From Polyangium sp. 15x6 (GTDB lineage: Bacteria > Myxococcota_A > Polyangia > Polyangiales > Polyangiaceae), in the NCBI RefSeq assembly GCF_029960785.1, contig NZ_JASBQE010000102.1:1-42791 (forward strand): a DNA stretch of 42,791 bases, read 5' to 3'. Of the stretch, positions 33,655-41,516 are shown piece after piece. The translations under genes and the position numbers were made by a program. Under the pieces are notes generated by a model that was given only the letters and a program-made list of their open reading frames with translations, made no database searches and was not told the origin of the DNA. Numbering within the stretch: the stretch's first letter is position 1; every line of letters begins with the position of its first letter.

Positions 33655-34640
33655 TTAGCGCACCTTCGCATGATGAGGAGCGTGATGTCGTCGATGTCCT
33701 CGGCCCTGAAGGACGTATAGTCGTCTACACATCTCTTCAGGATATCCTGGACGGGTTCCTCGCTATGCCGCGCGATGATGTCGTTGAGACGTTGCACGGT
33801 ATAACCCTTTCCCTCTGCATCTAAAGCCTCGACCATACCGTCCGTGTACAGCGCCAGAACGTCTCCCTGCTCGAACGGCAGCTCGAACTCACGGAACGGC
33901 TTGGTCCTCAAACCGATGTAATTGCCCACCCTGTTGAACGTTCGCTGCATCCCGTGCCGGACCAGGAGCCCATATCCGCCACCAGAAACGTACCGGATGA
34001 ACCGATCGCTGAACACCACGAAGTTCACCGTGGCATACCGCCTCACTCCGCGGAGGAAGGCATACGATGCACGGTTGACCCAATCCACGATCGCGCTCGG
34101 GCTGTCGGAACGCCGCGTCGCATTCTCGATCTGTGCCTTCAAGAAGGACATGATGAGCGCCGACGATACCCCGTGACCGGAGATGTCGAACACGCTGACC
34201 GCAAAGCGTTCCCCGGGTAGCTGGGAAAAGTCGTAGTAATCTCCTCCAACCTCCGCGAGCTGCTTGTGGTAGATGGCGATTTCCAGCTCCGCGGAGAGCA
34301 TCGACGGGTCTGGCAAGAGCGCCTGCTGGATCCCTCGGGCGACCTCGAGGTCCTCGCTCACGATCCGGTTCTGAAGCTCGAGCTCGTTCTCGATGCGCGT
34401 CGCGTGCTCGAGCGTGAGCTCGTGCACAACGGACATCTCGTCGATGTCGGCCCGGAGACGCTCGCATTGCTCGACCAGGCCCCGACAGCGGGCAAGGAGC
34501 TCGAGAGCCCCACCCTCGCGTGCGAGCAAAGCCTTGCAAGCAGCGTCGTCCGATAGGAGCGCCTTGACGGCTTCGAGATCCGTCTGCTCCGACCGAGCTT
34601 CGGCCACCGGATCCGACGAGCTGTCCTTCGATGCGGTCAT
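33651..34640 (-). CDS. Soluble SpoIIE/RsbU-type PP2C phosphatase with coiled-coil N-terminus
   Basis: A 329-residue phosphatase. Residues about 20-105 are charged helical (coiled-coil, LVEQCERLRADIDEM ... TRIENELELQ) with no sensor domain. The catalytic domain has the metal Asp motifs EVGGDYYDF (129-137), FDISGHG (151-157), LYTDGMVEA and DIDDITLL. SpoIIE-type phosphatases remove phosphate from a STAS partner. The start at 34640 is 48 bp after the fused ATPase-STAS gene; its stop overlaps the next gene by ATGA. It is the second phosphatase of the operon. Confidence 0.88.
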   Translation of the reverse strand: MTASKDSSSDPVAEARSEQTDLEAVKALLSDDAACKALLAREGGALELLARCRGLVEQCERLRADIDEMSVVHELTLEHATRIENELELQNRIVSEDLEVARGIQQALLPDPSMLSAELEIAIYHKQLAEVGGDYYDFSQLPGERFAVSVFDISGHGVSSALIMSFLKAQIENATRRSDSPSAIVDWVNRASYAFLRGVRRYATVNFVVFSDRFIRYVSGGGYGLLVRHGMQRTFNRVGNYIGLRTKPFREFELPFEQGDVLALYTDGMVEALDAEGKGYTVQRLNDIIARHSEEPVQDILKRCVDDYTSFRAEDIDDITLLIMRRCAK

Positions 34641-34688
34641 CGTTCGAAGAAATCCTCCGCCGCGGGCGCCCTACGTTCCCCTCTCCTA

Positions 34689-35606
34689 TCAGTCACAGAA
34701 GATCATCTCGAAGTTCTGGTTGAACTTCTTGAGGTTCGGGAGCGACTTGCCCTGCCACGGAATCGCCTTCGAGCCCCGGACGACGAGCTGCACGTCACCC
34801 TTCTTCCGCATGGCGATCGCGAACTTGTAGAGCACGTTGATGCCAGAGCTGTTCAGGAAGTTCAGCGTGCGCATGTCGATCGTGATCGACTTCGCATTGC
34901 CCAGGAGAACCTTCTCGAGGAGATCCTCGATCGGCTGGTATTCCTGCGGCCCGCCGAGGCGCAAGATACCCTCGAAGTAGACCGTGACCTCCGCGGGGTC
35001 GTACCAGACTCGATAGTTTCCACCTTTGATTTCCATTCTGGCCCTTTCCTTCAAGATGGGCAGCCGCGCCATCGTCCTGATGCAAGTGTTCTGCGCTGAG
35101 ACCGGATCGAGCTTCCACCCCAGGCTCACGCCATAATCGCTCATGATGATGAGATACCCGAGCCCGGAGCCCGTCGCCTCGACGTCCTCCGCGTTGGCCT
35201 CGGCCTGGCGGCGCAAGAGCTCCCCCGGGTCCTCGCGCGAGAGCTCGAGCAGCTTCTCCCGCAACGGAGGCACCTCGCCATTGGCGATGTGGTTGCTCAC
35301 CAGGCACACCAGATCTTCCTTGCCAATCCCAACCGTGACGTTGATATCACCGCTGCGGTTGAACTTGACGGCGTTCTCCACGAGCTCGTTGAGCACGTAG
35401 CTCACCGCGCCGCTGACCTCCGCCCGGCTGATGAGCTTCCCGTCGTTGTCCGCGTCCGGAAAGAGCTCGGCGAAGTACTCCGCCATGAAGTTCGCCGTGA
35501 GGTTGCAGAGGCTCCACCGCACCGCGAACGAATCCGGGTACAGGGTCAACGACATGTGCTCGCTGAACGAGTCGTCCAGCGAATAGACGCCAATGATCTC
35601 ACTCAT
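34689..35606 (-). CDS. Fused GHKL ATPase-like and STAS protein (slr1658/slr1659-like)
   Basis: A 305-residue fusion. Residues 1-185 form a GHKL ATPase-like domain with N-box YVLNELVENAVKF (70-82) and G-box ATGSGLGYL (144-152); it resembles slr1658/DUF6272 regulators. Residues 191-305 form a STAS domain (MEIKGGNYRVWYDPAEV..., switch segment LNFLNSSGINVLYKF) that keeps the NSSG motif, the only clear phosphoserine among the STAS domains in the cluster. It resembles slr1659. Met191 is followed by the natural slr1659-type start and preceded by a Shine-Dalgarno-like AAGGAAAGG at 35039-35047, so a free STAS domain might also be made. It lies 22 bp downstream of the Cache-PP2C gene, in the same operon. 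Confidence 0.8.
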   Translation of the reverse strand: MSEIIGVYSLDDSFSEHMSLTLYPDSFAVRWSLCNLTANFMAEYFAELFPDADNDGKLISRAEVSGAVSYVLNELVENAVKFNRSGDINVTVGIGKEDLVCLVSNHIANGEVPPLREKLLELSREDPGELLRRQAEANAEDVEATGSGLGYLIIMSDYGVSLGWKLDPVSAQNTCIRTMARLPILKERARMEIKGGNYRVWYDPAEVTVYFEGILRLGGPQEYQPIEDLLEKVLLGNAKSITIDMRTLNFLNSSGINVLYKFAIAMRKKGDVQLVVRGSKAIPWQGKSLPNLKKFNQNFEMIFCD

Positions 35607-35628
35607 AGTGTTGCCGGTCTCCTACGCG

Positions 35629-38019
35629 TCATAGCCTCTTGATGACCAACACGGTGATGTCATCGTAGACCTTGTTGGTTCCGATGTGGTTCATCAGGTC
35701 TTCGATGATCGCGTCCTTGATCTCCTGCGACGTCTTCTTGTGGTTCTGAGAGACGATCTCGCATAGCCGCTCGACCCCGTACTGCGCCGTGTCGGTGCGC
35801 TCCGCCTCTGTCACCCCGTCCGTGAAGAGAACGACGACGTCCCCCGACTCCAAATCGATCTCGGTGTTGGACAGGAAATCCGTGATGTCCTCGTCCATGC
35901 CCACCGGGAGTCCGAGCCCGGTCGTGTCCACACGCTCGAGCTCGCCCGAGGCCTTCACGACGATGACCTCCTCGTGTTGCCCGGTGAGCCGGAGCTTGCC
36001 ATCGCTGTAGTCCATCAGCGACAGCGTGAGGTTCTTGTCCGAGCTGATGCGTTGAATGTTCTGGTAAATGACCTTGTTGACGATGCCGAGGAACCGCGTC
36101 GGATCGGTCTCGTTGCTGGCGAGCAGCGTCCGAACCGCGGTTTGCACCATCAGCATGAGCACGCCGCTCTCGAGGCCGTGCCCGGTCACGTCGCCGATGC
36201 CGATCTTGATGACGCCGTTGCCGCGGAGCACGTCGTAATAATCACCGCCGACCTCGTCCGCGGGCGACATGTACCCCGCGATGTCGAGGTCCTTGATCTC
36301 CTGCAGCTCCTGCGCGGGCGGGAGCACCATGAGCTGGAGCTGCCGCGCCACGTTGAGCTCCGCGCCGAGCCGCAGGTTCTCCTGCGCGAGCTGGGCGTTG
36401 AGGCTCATGATCTCCTTGTTCGCGTCCTCGAGCTCACCCGTGCGGGCCTTGACGAGCTCCTCGAGGTTGGTCGTATGGGCCTGGATCTCGGCGGCCATCT
36501 CGTTGAAGGCCCCCGTGAGCTGCCCGATCTCGTCCTCGCTCGTCACGGCCACGCGCACCGCGTAGTCGCCCTGGCGCATGCGCGTCGCGCCCTCGGACAG
36601 GGCCACGAGCGCGCCCGTCATCTTGCGGGAGACGAGGAAGACGCCCGCCATGAGCACCAGGATCGAGCCGATCGCGATGAACGCCTGGCTCGTCTGGATG
36701 CTCGTACGGCTCGCGTCGATCGCCGCCTGCGCCTTGGTCAACGAGGCGTAGATCTCGCCCTTCGGGACGACGAACCCGATCGTCCAGGTGTCTTCCACGA
36801 TCTTGTCGCCGCCGCCGCCCATGGAGAAGGGCGCGAGGCGCTGCAGGACGAGGAAGTGCGGGGCGCCCGCGATCTGCACGTTGTCGCGGTACTGGACCTT
36901 CTCGTCCTTGGGCAGCTCGATCGAGGCGATCTGCGTCTCTTTGCTGTCCTTGAGGACCCGCTTCAGGTACTCGAGCCCCTGGCGCTCCGCCTTCACCTGG
37001 AGGCCGAGCCGCTTCGCGCCGTCCTCGCTCACGGCGAGGACGTTGCCGTCGCCCTGCGTGAGGAACGCGAAGCCCGTCTCCTTCAGCTTCACATCCTGGA
37101 TGTACTTGACGATCTGCGTGAGCGTGAGATCGAGGCCGAGCGCCCCCGAGAGCGCCTTGCGGTCCTTGCTCCACACGGGGTGGAAGATCGTCATGATCTT
37201 CCCGCCGCCGCTCGCGTCGTCGTAGGGGGGCCAGAACGTGACCTGGGACTTGCGCTGCTCGAGGCCCCCAGGCTCCCGGAGCCACTCTTCCCAGCCCTGC
37301 CTCAGGCCCGTGTAGAAGAAGTCGTAGAAGTTCTTCTCGTTGTGGCCCGGCGAGGTCCGGTCGAACTCCGCGGCCATGTCGGCCCAGGGCGCGAGGCGCA
37401 CGTACGGATGTTTTGGAGGACCAACGAAATAGAGCTGGAGCTTGTCGGCGCCGCGCTTCTTGAACGACGGCATCACGACGTCGAGCAGGATCGTGCGATC
37501 GATGTCGCGCTGCGCCTCGGGCAAAAGGGCGCGCTTTTCCTTGTCGCCGAGGTACCCCCACGCCGCGACGGCCGTCGGCTCGTCGTTCTGGTTCTCGTAC
37601 CAGCCGCCCTTCTCGTGGAAGACGAGCTTGTCCTGGAGGAAAGGCAGCGTCTTTGCGTGGTCGTAGAGCGGCGTCAGGTCCTCGTCGTGGTCGACCATCG
37701 TCTGCACGATGTCGGCCAGGATCTCGAGGTCGGTGTAGGCGTGGGCGAGGGAGCTGTTCGTGTGCTGCGCGGTGTCGCGCAGGTGGTTCGTCAGATACTC
37801 GCGCGTCGCTTGGTCGAGGCCTTGCTCGATCTCGTCCGTGGCCTCCCGGCTGAGCTTGTGGATGCCCTGCCGCGCCACGAGGACGTTGAGGATCGCGCCG
37901 AGCAGCACGCTGACGCCCGTCACCAGGATGAACTTGGTGTTGAACTTGCTCATCCGTGCGAGCAGGCCAGTCGGCCGCACCCCCCCGTTTGTTCCACGCG
38001 CATCCGACGACACGTCCAC
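35629..38019 (-). CDS. Membrane receptor PP2C phosphatase (Cache-HAMP-SpoIIE), SiaA-like
   Basis: A 796-residue receptor. TM1 is about residues 30-50, then a large periplasmic dCache-like domain (about 55-440), TM2 about 446-464 (AIGSILVLMAGVFLV), HAMP (465-517), coiled coil, and a SpoIIE/PP2C domain (554-796) with DEVGGDYYD, IGDVTGHG, LFTDGVTEA and DDITVL (all four metal Asp positions intact). This is the layout of SiaA of Pseudomonas, an extracellular-signal-responsive phosphatase acting on a STAS protein. The GTG start at 38019 has GAGGAG 4 nt upstream; an ATG at 37953 is less likely. It is the first gene of the five-gene operon. Confidence 0.88.
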   Translation of the reverse strand: MDVSSDARGTNGGVRPTGLLARMSKFNTKFILVTGVSVLLGAILNVLVARQGIHKLSREATDEIEQGLDQATREYLTNHLRDTAQHTNSSLAHAYTDLEILADIVQTMVDHDEDLTPLYDHAKTLPFLQDKLVFHEKGGWYENQNDEPTAVAAWGYLGDKEKRALLPEAQRDIDRTILLDVVMPSFKKRGADKLQLYFVGPPKHPYVRLAPWADMAAEFDRTSPGHNEKNFYDFFYTGLRQGWEEWLREPGGLEQRKSQVTFWPPYDDASGGGKIMTIFHPVWSKDRKALSGALGLDLTLTQIVKYIQDVKLKETGFAFLTQGDGNVLAVSEDGAKRLGLQVKAERQGLEYLKRVLKDSKETQIASIELPKDEKVQYRDNVQIAGAPHFLVLQRLAPFSMGGGGDKIVEDTWTIGFVVPKGEIYASLTKAQAAIDASRTSIQTSQAFIAIGSILVLMAGVFLVSRKMTGALVALSEGATRMRQGDYAVRVAVTSEDEIGQLTGAFNEMAAEIQAHTTNLEELVKARTGELEDANKEIMSLNAQLAQENLRLGAELNVARQLQLMVLPPAQELQEIKDLDIAGYMSPADEVGGDYYDVLRGNGVIKIGIGDVTGHGLESGVLMLMVQTAVRTLLASNETDPTRFLGIVNKVIYQNIQRISSDKNLTLSLMDYSDGKLRLTGQHEEVIVVKASGELERVDTTGLGLPVGMDEDITDFLSNTEIDLESGDVVVLFTDGVTEAERTDTAQYGVERLCEIVSQNHKKTSQEIKDAIIEDLMNHIGTNKVYDDITVLVIKRL

Positions 38020-38216
38020 GCATCTCCTCGCAACGGCCTCGTGTGGCCCAGACAGCCTGCGACGCTAAACCGTCTACGCTCCGACCGCCACACCAAACAT
38101 CGAGGCGGAAGGGAGACGCCTCTACGCTCTTCGCTTCCTCTCCTGCCCCCGCCTCGTGATGCCTCCGCCAAAGAATCGACGGTTTACACCCGACGCGTGA
38201 ATTGTATTACCACTCG

Positions 38217-39452
38217 CTATGAAATACGGAAAGGTTTACGCCCGGAGCCCGCAAAGATGGGCCACATGGCAAAACCGTTGTCACGGGTAATGGCCTCGAT
38301 ATGCGCCGTGAGGCCGGCCGATACGTCCTCGTAGAGCTCGGGCTCGGCGTTCGCCGTCGCGGCCATCTGCTTCGCGGTGCGGAGCCAGCTCTCCACCACG
38401 CGGGCGAAGTCATGCGGCGCGGTGTTCATGTTCGTGATACCGAGGAGGCATATCTTGATGTCCTCGAGCCCCACCTCGTGCAGGATGGTCCGGGTCTTCA
38501 ACCCGATATCCAGATCCATACCGACCCGCCGGCAGAGCTCCAGGAAGCGAATGTACCCGTGGCGTATGACCTCCTCGTTCGGATAACCCGTCACGCCGGA
38601 CATCATCTCGTTCGTCAGGTAGATCCGACCCCCGGGACGGCAGATGCGATAGAGCTCGTTCACGATGTGATCGGGCTCGTGGAACACCTGCAGCGATAGC
38701 CGGCAAGAGACGAAGTCGAACGAGTTGTCCGGCAAGAGCAGCGCCGCCGCGTCGCCGTATTGATACTCGATGTTCTCGAGGCCGAAGTCCGAGACGAGTT
38801 GCCAAGCATACCGGAGGAACGGCTTCGAGTGGTCGACGCCGATGAGGTACTCCGGCCGGAAATCACTCTGCAAGAGGATCGCGAAATCCCCGAGGCCGCA
38901 GCAGATGTCGGCGATACGCAGCCCAGGACGAAGGCCATGCCAGGCGAGCTTCTCCCGCTCGTGCTCCCAGATGATCTTCTGCTGGGTGCGGAGGACGTTC
39001 ATGAAGTCGTCGTCCTCGATCACCTGCTGGATGGGATAGAAGGCCTTGTCGTAGACCTCGATCGTGACGAACGGGTAAAGCTCCGCGATCACCTGGAACT
39101 TGCGCACCGCCCAGGGAATGACGCTGGAGATGACGAACTTCACCCGGAGCCCGGGGCGCGTGTGCGCCACCCACCGCACGAAGCGGTTGAGCTCGAGGAA
39201 CGCCACGTTGTTCATGTACTTGAGGCGCTTCAAGTTCACGCACAACGTGCCGCGCGTCGTGCGCGCCGCTTGCTCGAGCGAGCTGCGCACCGAGGCCATC
39301 TCGTCGGCGACGAACGGCCGCAGCGTCCCCGTGAGCGTGACCTCCTGCTCCTCGTTGCCCGTCAGCCGCATGTTGAGGGCCACGGGCATGCATGAAGGAG
39401 GGACACCGGACGAGGGCGTACCCGAAGACGCAGGAGCGATGGAGTTGCTCAT
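38217..39452 (-). CDS. Fused STAS and SAM-dependent methyltransferase
   Basis: A 411-residue fusion. Residues about 28-135 are a STAS-like domain (VTLTGTLRPFVADEMASVR, LCVNLKRLKYMNNVAFLELNRF). At the phosphoserine position NNVA replaces NSSG, so it cannot be phosphorylated at the usual site. Residues about 176-285 are a class I methyltransferase: motif I IADICCGLGDFAILL, ...YLIGVDHSKPF, AALLLPDNSFDFVSCR, and RPGGRIYLTNEM. A further C-terminal region (about 290-411) has no known motif. The start ATG overlaps the previous stop by ATGA (39449-39452) with a strong GGGGAGGT Shine-Dalgarno. Substrate unknown. Confidence 0.85.
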   Translation of the reverse strand: MSNSIAPASSGTPSSGVPPSCMPVALNMRLTGNEEQEVTLTGTLRPFVADEMASVRSSLEQAARTTRGTLCVNLKRLKYMNNVAFLELNRFVRWVAHTRPGLRVKFVISSVIPWAVRKFQVIAELYPFVTIEVYDKAFYPIQQVIEDDDFMNVLRTQQKIIWEHEREKLAWHGLRPGLRIADICCGLGDFAILLQSDFRPEYLIGVDHSKPFLRYAWQLVSDFGLENIEYQYGDAAALLLPDNSFDFVSCRLSLQVFHEPDHIVNELYRICRPGGRIYLTNEMMSGVTGYPNEEVIRHGYIRFLELCRRVGMDLDIGLKTRTILHEVGLEDIKICLLGITNMNTAPHDFARVVESWLRTAKQMAATANAEPELYEDVSAGLTAHIEAITRDNGFAMWPIFAGSGRKPFRIS

Positions 39453-40006
39453 ACCTCCCCCATATCGTCGACCTCTGGCAGCTCCAGGAAGAGGCTCAGC
39501 CTGTCTTGACCAGGCGGCTCGGATATCGTGAGGGAGCAGGCGTATACCGCAGCGAGCTCCAGCAAACCAAGCATGGTATCCTCGCCATCCGCCGGATCCT
39601 CCAGCCGGGCGCGATACCAGCTCTTCAGATCGGGCTGGTTCACGATCTGCACGGCCATACGATAAAATACTCGATTCTGCTCGGTGACCGGAAGCGTGAT
39701 CTGCAGGATCACGTGTCGGCCCCGCCTGCGGAAGATGAGCTCGATCTGCCCCTCTACCGCGTGGTTGCGAAAGATGACCTCGAGCAGCTCGTTTATGAAC
39801 GTCGAAAGCAGCGTCGCATGCCGCTCGGGGTCCCCCTCGTTCGCGCTCACGTAACGCGCGAGGTAGTTCGCGAGCAGATGACAGTGCCCCCACTCCCGAG
39901 CAAAGCCGCCCACCGTAAAGCGAGCCGCCATGATCATCCTGTATCGGCTCGAGGCGAACTCGGCTTCCATGGGTGGAGCCGGTGTGATGGTCTTGACAAT
40001 CGACAT
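39449..40006 (-). CDS. Degenerate GHKL ATPase-like regulator (slr1658/DUF6272-like)
   Basis: A 185-residue protein resembling the N-terminal half of the gene at 34689. An N-box-like helix is STFINELLEVIFRNH (68-82), but the G-box equivalent is TMLGLLELA (144-152) in place of GSGLG, so ATP binding is doubtful. The start at 40006 is set by GAGGT Shine-Dalgarno 4 nt upstream. It overlaps the STAS-methyltransferase gene by ATGA, so the pair is co-translated. A sigma-54-like site lies about 140 bp upstream. It may be a binding partner rather than a kinase. Confidence 0.7.
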   Translation of the reverse strand: MSIVKTITPAPPMEAEFASSRYRMIMAARFTVGGFAREWGHCHLLANYLARYVSANEGDPERHATLLSTFINELLEVIFRNHAVEGQIELIFRRRGRHVILQITLPVTEQNRVFYRMAVQIVNQPDLKSWYRARLEDPADGEDTMLGLLELAAVYACSLTISEPPGQDRLSLFLELPEVDDMGEV

Positions 40007-40360
40007 CGGGACCTCGAAGGCGGCCGACCGTCGGCCTAGAAAGGCTAGCCGGTCCCGACGTCGACGTCGAGTGCCGTCTGTCCAACCGTGGTTACTCGCG
40101 ACGTGTCTCAACATGCTTCGCAAGCGGCCGTTCGCGCACGCGCGGGTAGCAGCTACCATGCCACCCCTATCACATTCCAGATCGTGGCTGTGAGTAAAGC
40201 ACGAAGCCCACGTTGGACGGCGGAGAACGGTAGAAGCAGAAAGCTCTTGTAGCGCAGTTCACCCGAAAGCCGGCGCCAAACCCCAAGGTTTGTCCGCGGC
40301 GAGACGAAACGAGCCTCGCATGCTAGGTTCGTCGCGGCTCGCCCGGCCGAAGGTGTTTAC
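40007..40360. promoter_or_regulatory. Divergent intergenic control region (354 bp)
   Basis: No gene is seen. The region holds a sigma-54-like site (40148-40163, minus), overlapping a 13-bp palindrome GGTAGC-A-GCTACC (40145-40157), a small hairpin CAAACC-CCAA-GGTTTG (40277-40292) and a TAGGTT hexamer (about 40323) before the plus-strand DUF72 gene. Confidence 0.4.
40148..40163 (-). promoter_or_regulatory. Sigma-54-type (-24/-12) promoter for the two-gene upstream part of the module
   Basis: The minus strand reads TGGCATG-GTAG-CTGCT. GG and GC are exactly 10 bp apart, as in TGGCACG-N4-TTGCW. The match is good at TGGCA and TGC; two positions differ. A start near 40137 would leave a leader of about 130 nt to the ATG at 40006. 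No enhancer site was identified. Confidence 0.4.
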
Positions 40361-41305
40361 ATGAAGCAGCTCGTGTTGTTCTCGGGCCGGCCGGAGCCCG
40401 AGCTCCCCGAGATCGAAGCGGACCGCGCGATCGCCGCGAAGCTCGACCCAACCGTTCTCCTCGGGACGTCCACATGGACGTTCCCGGGATGGCGAGGAAT
40501 TTTCTACCCCAAGGATATCCCCGAGCGGGAAATCACCACGCACGGGCTACGGCTCTACACGCGTAACCCACTGTTTCGCACCGTAGGGATCGATCGGAGC
40601 TACTACACGCCGCTCCGCGTCGAAGAGCTCGCGCGGTACCGCGACGATCTGCCCGACGGCTACGGCTGCGCGATGAAGGTGTGGAGCGGAATCGTGGCGC
40701 GAAGAGATCCGAGCACGAACCAACGCTCCCCCTGGTTCCTCGATCCGCGCGCGTTCGAGGAGCGCGTGCTCGCGCCGATCGAGAAGAGTTTTTCCCGGAA
40801 CGTAGGCGTGTTCTTGTTCGTGCTGTCGCCGATGCGCGCCGAGGATCGGATGGATGCCGAGGAGCTCGCCGAGCAGCTCGATCGGTTCTTCGAAGCCGCG
40901 CCGCGGTCGTTTCGTTACGCCGTGGAGCTCCGGAACCCAGAGCTGCTTTCGAGGGCGTACCTCGACGTGCTCGCGCGGCACGGGGTGACGCACGTGCTCG
41001 GGCTGTGGGAACGAATGCCCACGATCGGCCGGCAACTCGCGGTGCCGAAGATCCTGACGGCGCCGCTCGTCGTGTGCCGGTTGTCCATACGGCCCGGCGA
41101 GAGGTACGAGGAGCGGCGGCGGATCTGCGCGCCGTTCGACAAGATCGTGGCCACGGACGAGGAGACCCGCGCCGACGTCGCGCAAGTCGCGGCCCGATGC
41201 GCCCGCGAGGGGCGGAGCCTCATGGTGCTGGTGAACAACAAGGTGGAAGGATCAGCGCCGCTCACGGTGCGCGCGCTCGGACGACGGCTCGTGGCAGGCC
41301 GCTGA
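40361..41305 (+). CDS. DUF72 family protein (YecE-like)
   Basis: A 314-residue protein with the DUF72 TIM-barrel-like signature: GTSTWTFPGWRGIFYPKDIPER near the N-terminus (variant of GTSGWxYxxWxGxFYP), VELRNPELLSRAYLDVLARHGV in the middle and MVLVNNKVEGSAPLTV near the end (NNHxxGxAPxxA-like). DUF72 proteins are of uncertain function, sometimes linked to UV-damage-endonuclease-like folds. The N-terminal 30 residues are an extra, variable arm. The ATG at 40361 follows GTGTTTAC without a Shine-Dalgarno. A GC-rich hairpin and a structured element follow it. Confidence 0.82.
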   Translation: MKQLVLFSGRPEPELPEIEADRAIAAKLDPTVLLGTSTWTFPGWRGIFYPKDIPEREITTHGLRLYTRNPLFRTVGIDRSYYTPLRVEELARYRDDLPDGYGCAMKVWSGIVARRDPSTNQRSPWFLDPRAFEERVLAPIEKSFSRNVGVFLFVLSPMRAEDRMDAEELAEQLDRFFEAAPRSFRYAVELRNPELLSRAYLDVLARHGVTHVLGLWERMPTIGRQLAVPKILTAPLVVCRLSIRPGERYEERRRICAPFDKIVATDEETRADVAQVAARCAREGRSLMVLVNNKVEGSAPLTVRALGRRLVAGR

Positions 41306-41327
41306 GTCGTACGTCCCGATCGGAAGA

Positions 41328-41351
41328 AGGCGGCCCCCCGCGGGTCCGCCT
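41328..41351 (+). terminator. Hairpin downstream of the DUF72 gene
   Basis: Arms AGGCGG (41328-41333) and CCGCCT (41346-41351) enclose a GC-rich inner stem, 23 bp after the stop at 41305. A pyrimidine run TCTCCTCCTT follows. Confidence 0.45.
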
Positions 41352-41377
41352 CTCCTCCTTAATGATCAGGACTGCTC

Positions 41378-41516
41378 AGAGGGTGTTCTTGCATCGACCG
41401 CACCGCGGTCGATGCACCAGAGGTCCAGGGCTGTGCCCTGGTTCGGGTCCAGGGGCGAAGAGCCCCTGGTCGGGTCCGGGGTGAAACCCCGGCGCTACGC
41501 TGTGGCAGCACCCTCT
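41378..41516. ncRNA. Five-way-junction-like structured element between convergent genes
   Basis: Outer arms AGAGGGTG (41378-41385) and CACCCTCT (41509-41516) enclose four perfect hairpins. Stems: 41391-41401/41405-41415 (11 bp, loop ACC); 41425-41431/41435-41441 (7 bp, loop TGT); 41449-41456/41462-41469 (8 bp, loop GAAGA); 41476-41482/41486-41492 (7 bp, loop GAA). Spacers include repeated TCGGGTC. The right outer arm overlaps the last bases of the OMP gene. It may be a repeat element (REP-like), a bidirectional terminator or a structured RNA; strand unresolved. Confidence 0.5.

Noticed and set aside
32744-40006. Orthologue of the SiaABCD biofilm system
   Set aside because: The phosphatase layout matches SiaA but there is no diguanylate cyclase, and the other proteins are closer to slr1658/slr1659 types. 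Only the general mechanism can be claimed.
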